64,000 nucleotides of DNA. It comes from Rhynchospora pubera. Lineage: Eukaryota > Streptophyta > Magnoliopsida > Poales > Cyperaceae. Shown in pieces: positions 59,114 to 64,000 of this stretch; positions within the stretch are counted from its first letter, which is position 1; every line of letters starts with the position of its first letter. Under the pieces are notes generated by a model that was not told where the DNA came from, made no database searches, and worked only from the letters and a program-made list of their open reading frames with translations. Where the stretch lies: NCBI GenBank assembly GCA_028095005.1, contig CM051459.1:17284699-17348698 (forward strand), read 5' to 3'. A program made the position numbers and the translations under genes.

Positions 59114-59356
59114 GATCTCCTCGCAAAACCAAATGCATCTCATTTTCTTTGGTTTTGCGCCGGCCATCTCATTTAATTAAGCCATAACATATGCACTATG
59201 GTCCTTTCAATTAAATGAAATTCAAACATTATCTTGCACCAACCATAGTTTCTCTTGAACAACATGTAATTAGATTAATTAATTTGCATTTCATTAATCT
59301 AATAATCATTCATTAGGAGATTCCTTTATAATGTAATTTGCACTAATAATATTACA

Positions 59357-62300
59357 TTCTCCCACTTGATCTCAGCATCCCTAAGAAACCTTAATGCATC
59401 TACAACATTTACGTTAAAATAAAATATACAGAGATACATGAATCATGGCAGTAAGTCATCTTTGTGCGAATATTACTTTCCATGCATTTCAATGAACCCG
59501 TGCAACTTTAATTTAACCTTTATGTGATTGATAAAATAACCTTAATGAATAAACCCGACGTTTATTCCAGGTCAGTTTAACAATGTCATTCTCAACCTTA
59601 ATGATTAATCAAATATAAATTGTGCACAATCAACAAGAATGACATTAACTTTATATGAAGAGTTTTTATACACACAATCGTACGATTGATTTATTTCACA
59701 ATAGGACCAATTCCTATATCCGCTACACGATCCTTGAATTTCCTTAATTGCATGCATTTCTTCAAAGGATCAACCAACATTGATTTTGTGTGAATATACC
59801 GTAATGACCACTAAATTCTCCTTGATGGGTTCTTTCAAAGCCATACACTTAATGTCGAAACACTTAACTCGACTTTTACATTATTACTCATGGCTAGAAA
59901 GTCTGCAGTAGAATTATTAACACAAAATCCTTAATGACTTAGATTTAGAATCCATAATTCTAAGTCCTGAAATAAAACTCCTCAACCACCATGGGAAGAA
60001 TCTCAAAAACAAACAATGAACACCACTTTATAGTTGAGATAGCAATAAGTGTCAAATAGACACTTCATGCACATACCTACTGGCTAAGATATATCCATAA
60101 TTCGATTTACAAGAATCGACTAAGCCAGTCTTTATACCTAAATATCTCAAAACTAGTCAGTTCATTGATACATAAGCAAATTATCTTTAGTACCTTAAAG
60201 ATGTTTCATTACTTTCTTAGCACTTTGCTAGTGGTCTATTTCCTGGATTACTTTTATAATGGTTTAGTATTTCATTGACACAAACTATGTCCTCAGGTCT
60301 ATATAAACCTTAATAAACTTTATGCTTCAATTACCAAAGCCCATGGAATATAAATCATTTATCCATTTCCTAAGTTAATTTGAGGATACTGATTCAAACT
60401 GAATCAATTGTCTTTTAAATAGACACTTAAATCGGTAAATATAATTTTCTCAACTGAAATCTTTCTAATTCCTTATTGATATATGCTTGTTGAGATAAAT
60501 CAAGAATACCTTGATTCCTATCTCTATGGATCTTGTATATTTACAACAAACAAGACTTCGCCCATATCTTTGATATCAATATTTTAGAAAGAAATTATTT
60601 TACCTCACAGAACCATCTTATGTCCTTAGTCACAATCAGAATATCATCCATATATAAAACAAGAAAGAACTTGACTCCCACTGACCTTCTAGTATTTAAA
60701 ACAGTTCATGATATTTTTCTTCAAAACCTCATGAAGAAATGACCTCATAGAATTCAAAATACTATATGTAGGATACTTGTTTTAATTCTTATACGGAATT
60801 TCTTTGGTTGCACACTAGATCCTTATTACCACTAGAGAAAGAAACCTTATGGTTTTTCATACAACCATCTCCTCTAGAATATCGTTACAAATGCATTCAT
60901 CTTATCCATCCAATTTAACTCAGAACCAAAATGAGTTACCAATGCCAAAATCACATGAAGTGAATCATTCCTTTATACAAGAGATTATATCTCAATGTAG
61001 TTGATTCATCTTATATAAGTCAATTCCTTTTGGCATTATGCAAGAATGTAGACTTGCTGCAATTAATAACTTGTAAAATGTAACTTGACCATGCTCAACA
61101 CTTATACCTTAATAAGAGTCATGTAGATAAACTACATAATCACTAGAAATATCTGACCTTATCACATGATTAGATCATCTTAACATTGAATATAAATATT
61201 CAACTTGATCAATTATTGTATCATTGGCCAACATGGAATATCAGTTATTGGATTGTCAATATTCATAAAACCTTAAAGAATATAATCCAATTATTTATTA
61301 GAGGGAATACATGTATGATCATTAAATTGATCGCTCCCACTAATCTGATAATTCTTCTAGAAATTAACATTTCTAGTCTCTTTAGTTGAGCAATTACATT
61401 TTACATTCATCATGCGCTTTCGCACAACCGTAATGGTAATAAGACTAAGGACTTTAACCTCATGATGAGTGTCATTGCAATTGTTTAATCCAAATAGACA
61501 AATTACTTATCTAATGTCTTAACTAAGACCTACACATTGTTATGCTTCTCAACCAAACCACAAAATAATAGAGAGAGCTTGTCCTTTATGAACATTACCT
61601 ATAAGCGGTTAAACCGCTCCCACTGTGCACAATAATCCATGTTCAAAAGCTCATCCTCAAAGTTGATTTTCTTGGTTGTTCATTCCGAATAGCAAGATCA
61701 ATGTTTTTAGAATGAAGGAAACATACATCCTCCCAGGTCTTATAAATATTATTCCCAACTTAGAAACATTAGAATATAACAATTCTAAATGGAAATCTGC
61801 TATCCCTTTTGAAAGTAAAACCGATATATGCTTATACTTTATATTGAGACTTAGCCTTTATACTCAATTTACCAGATGTAAACTAAGTGCATAACCTTAT
61901 GAATCAATTTCCTGCACAATATTACCTGTAGGCTAAATATTGTACTTTGCTTCTAAATGTAATAAAACATTATCACTTCATGAATCAAGTTCCTACATAG
62001 TATTACCTATGGGCTAAATACCATGTTTTGATTCTTATTCTTTTATGATATAACTAGTTAACTATATGCCTAATCTTAATTCCTGTGGGTAGATTAAGAT
62101 TTATAATCAACTATTATATCCTAATAAATTATACTAATTTCAGTCAATAGTCATGTGGGACGATATTAACTTCATTAATATACTTTATCACAATTTATGT
62201 CCTTTACTCCTAATGTGATTTATAGATACACTATATAATATATATACCTTAATACAATTGAAGATGTTGTGGCTACTCTCCAATTTTTACTTAATATATA

Positions 62301-63844
62301 TTAATCACTAGACATAACTTAATATTATCTGAATCCAAATGAAACGGTCTGTTGTAAACTTTATTGTCCGTTAAGAACATATTATAGACCTCAACACAGA
62401 TTGTATCCTTGTATAATGGCCCGTTATAATATGCATCGGTCCATTAACAATCTGTTACCGATCCAAATAACATTAATGCCAAACTTCACCATGATCATAA
62501 ATCATCTAGTCATTACAATATAGAATAGTAATCATACACACAATTTCCGCCATATCCTTTATAAATATAATTTGTGTAATATATGCTACTATACCATATG
62601 TATAGTAAAACCAATTTGCCTATCTAATCAATACAATGCATGTAAAAACCGTACTAATACTAATAGAGTATCTTTGCAGTATGATGACCTGTGGGCTACA
62701 TCAATACTTACTACTATAGTATTATACAAAGCATAGCATTTATCCTTTATGTATTGACTATTAAGTTTCAACGAAAAATGCCAACCATTTTTCTACACAA
62801 ATTTCATATTTTGGCAAATGCTAACTATTCTATATATCTAGATTGATCCATAAAACTTTATTACAATTCAGAATACCTTACTTGTTAATATAGAAATAAA
62901 CCTCACAATTCCATAACAATTTCTGATTGTATATGTATGACTATCGTTAGATAATCAACACCATTAATTGGCCAAGAAATATCATCATTAGACTGGTCAT
63001 GTCTTAAATTTCGCTTAAATTTCATTTCTGGATAACACCCAACATATTATGGATCATAACATGACCATAATCAACATGTTCCGGATCACAACAACATAAA
63101 ATGTCAAATTCCAGAAATTTCTGATAGTCTGAACACCCTCTGGTAAAATGGCCAAAACTTTCTCTATACTGATCCGTTTTGCAAGTTCTTGGACATTCTA
63201 GAAACTAGACTTAAAGGGCTTTCCAGAAAATCAGATCTCATCCAAAACAAGTTAATATATCGAAATATACAGCCCTCGGAAATCAGACTAACACTTGCAG
63301 ATTCTGACAAACTGTCAGACTAACCCATCTTGCGAACATCATATCTCACTCATCCTTTATCGGATTCAAACAAATAAATACTTTCTGAAAAGTTCTGTTA
63401 AAGAACTATAACCCAGAAAAATTTCATGTCAATCCAAGTTACAAAATGAGAGAAATTCGTCCCGCATCCCAGAAGGGTCGGAATTTCCAGAAAACAGACA
63501 GACTGACAACCACTGACTTCAATTTCTCACTGTACGTTTACTTGATTAAATTGGTCTCTATGGAAAGTAGACTCCAGGGTCTTTCCAATGCCGAAAACCT
63601 CACTCAAAACAAGTAAGCGGATTGTGAGATATGCCTCAACGAAATCAGTCAATCAGAACAGTAACTGTTTCTGGACAGAACTTAGGGTTTCCCCTTGTTC
63701 TCTTCCTTAATCACGAAATTAAGACTAAACAATCACAAATTAACAACCAGAACTAATCTACAAACATTCACAAGACTTGAATTTCAAAAACCTTTATGAA
63801 ATTCAGTCTAAAACAAGCAGAGGCTAAACCGCTCTGATACCAAC
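59357..63844 (-). pseudogene. Decayed copia Gag-Pol remnant
   Basis: No long frame remains. On the minus strand at about 60630-60660 the translation reads VLYMDDILIVTK, the reverse-transcriptase active-site motif, followed further on by LSQQAYINKELERFQL, a typical copia sequence between RT and RNase H. Stops and shifts break the rest. The purine tract (minus strand CTGAGATCAAGTGGGAGAA, 59357-59375) marks its 3' end. Gag and integrase could not be placed by eye. Confidence 0.82.
63831..63842 (-). other. Primer-binding site of the degenerate copia element
   Basis: Minus strand TGGTATCAGAGC, two bases from the upstream LTR; matches initiator-Met tRNA. Confidence 0.9.
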
Positions 63845-64000
63845 TGTAAGCAAATTAACGACCTTGAATGCGGAATAAACCAAGATCAATCGATTACCTC
63901 CAGCCATGCTTTCTCTTGTGAATGGTGGAATAGAATTTCTGTAGAGAATAATACCGAGAAGAGCACTACAGAACCGAACTGCTTCCCTTGCCTTGATGGT
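63845..64000 (-). repeat. 5' LTR of the degenerate copia element, cut by window edge
   Basis: First 156 bases seen on the plus strand, TGTAAGCAAATTAACGACC onward, nearly identical to 56954-57110. The remainder is outside the window. Confidence 0.92.

Larger units (their letters stand above)
56954..59356 (-). repeat. 3' LTR of the degenerate copia element, interrupted
   Basis: LTR parts 56954-57454 and 59119-59356 total about 739 bp, similar to the 684-bp solo LTR at 50170. Termini on the plus strand are TGTAAGCAAATT and AATATTACA. The intervening 1.66 kb is a separate insertion. Confidence 0.9.
56954..64000 (-). mobile_element. Degenerate Ty1/copia element, right end beyond window
   Basis: Minus-strand element. 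The downstream LTR (56954-59356) is split by an insertion; the internal region is 59357-63844; the upstream LTR starts at 63845 and runs off the window. A PBS and a purine tract are in the correct places. The internal region is full of stops but retains copia pol traces. The flank on the visible side is ATTCA (56949-56953); its partner lies outside. Confidence 0.9.

Overview
This is nuclear DNA from a flowering plant, most likely a eudicot. It is AT-rich, its genes are split by GT-AG introns, and it carries plant-only families (an MLO protein, an ATL RING-H2 ligase, a tonoplast sugar transporter) with dense LTR retrotransposons and MITEs. The species cannot be named from the sequence alone. 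No bacterial-type operon, CRISPR array, rRNA or tRNA gene was seen.

Five host genes can be modelled to the exon junction. (1) A tonoplast monosaccharide transporter (TMT/TST), 3745-8876 +, 5 exons, 729 aa. (2) A single-exon ATL-type RING-H2 E3 ligase, 22697-23293 -, 198 aa. (3) Ribophorin I, the OST1 subunit of oligosaccharyltransferase, 32973-37627 -, 10 exons, 607 aa. (4) A PIG-F homologue of GPI-anchor synthesis, 38042-40357 +, 8 exons, 216 aa. (5) An MLO seven-transmembrane protein, 41504-46749 -, 15 exons, 561 aa. Genes 3 and 4 are head to head, 414 bp apart, and both serve protein modification in the ER.

The space between genes is mostly transposon-derived. Two related, young Ty1/copia elements lie at 11227-15702 and 17589-21434. 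Each has target-site duplications, near-identical LTRs, an initiator-Met PBS and a polypurine tract. The first carries two stops and two frameshifts. The second keeps one open 1095-codon frame, but an in-frame deletion has removed the protease and the integrase zinc-binding domain. A third, decayed Ty1/copia element fills 56954 to the right edge, and one of its LTRs is split by a 1.66-kb non-autonomous insertion. A solo LTR of the same family lies at 50170-50853. A second copy of the 1.66-kb insertion type lies at 24689-26490 and is itself interrupted by a MITE.

Small DNA transposons with duplicated target sites are frequent: two Mutator-like hairpins (23424-23846, directly upstream of the ATL gene, and 51079-51479), two hAT-type elements (31663-31942, 32107-32331), a larger element with TTA target duplication (47102-47886), a MITE at 25522-25722, and at least eight copies of a family whose ends resemble GGCTCCGTTTGGAT, one nested inside another. 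A truncated LINE-type retroposon lies at 28551-28831. From about 46.8 kb to the right edge no host gene was found.
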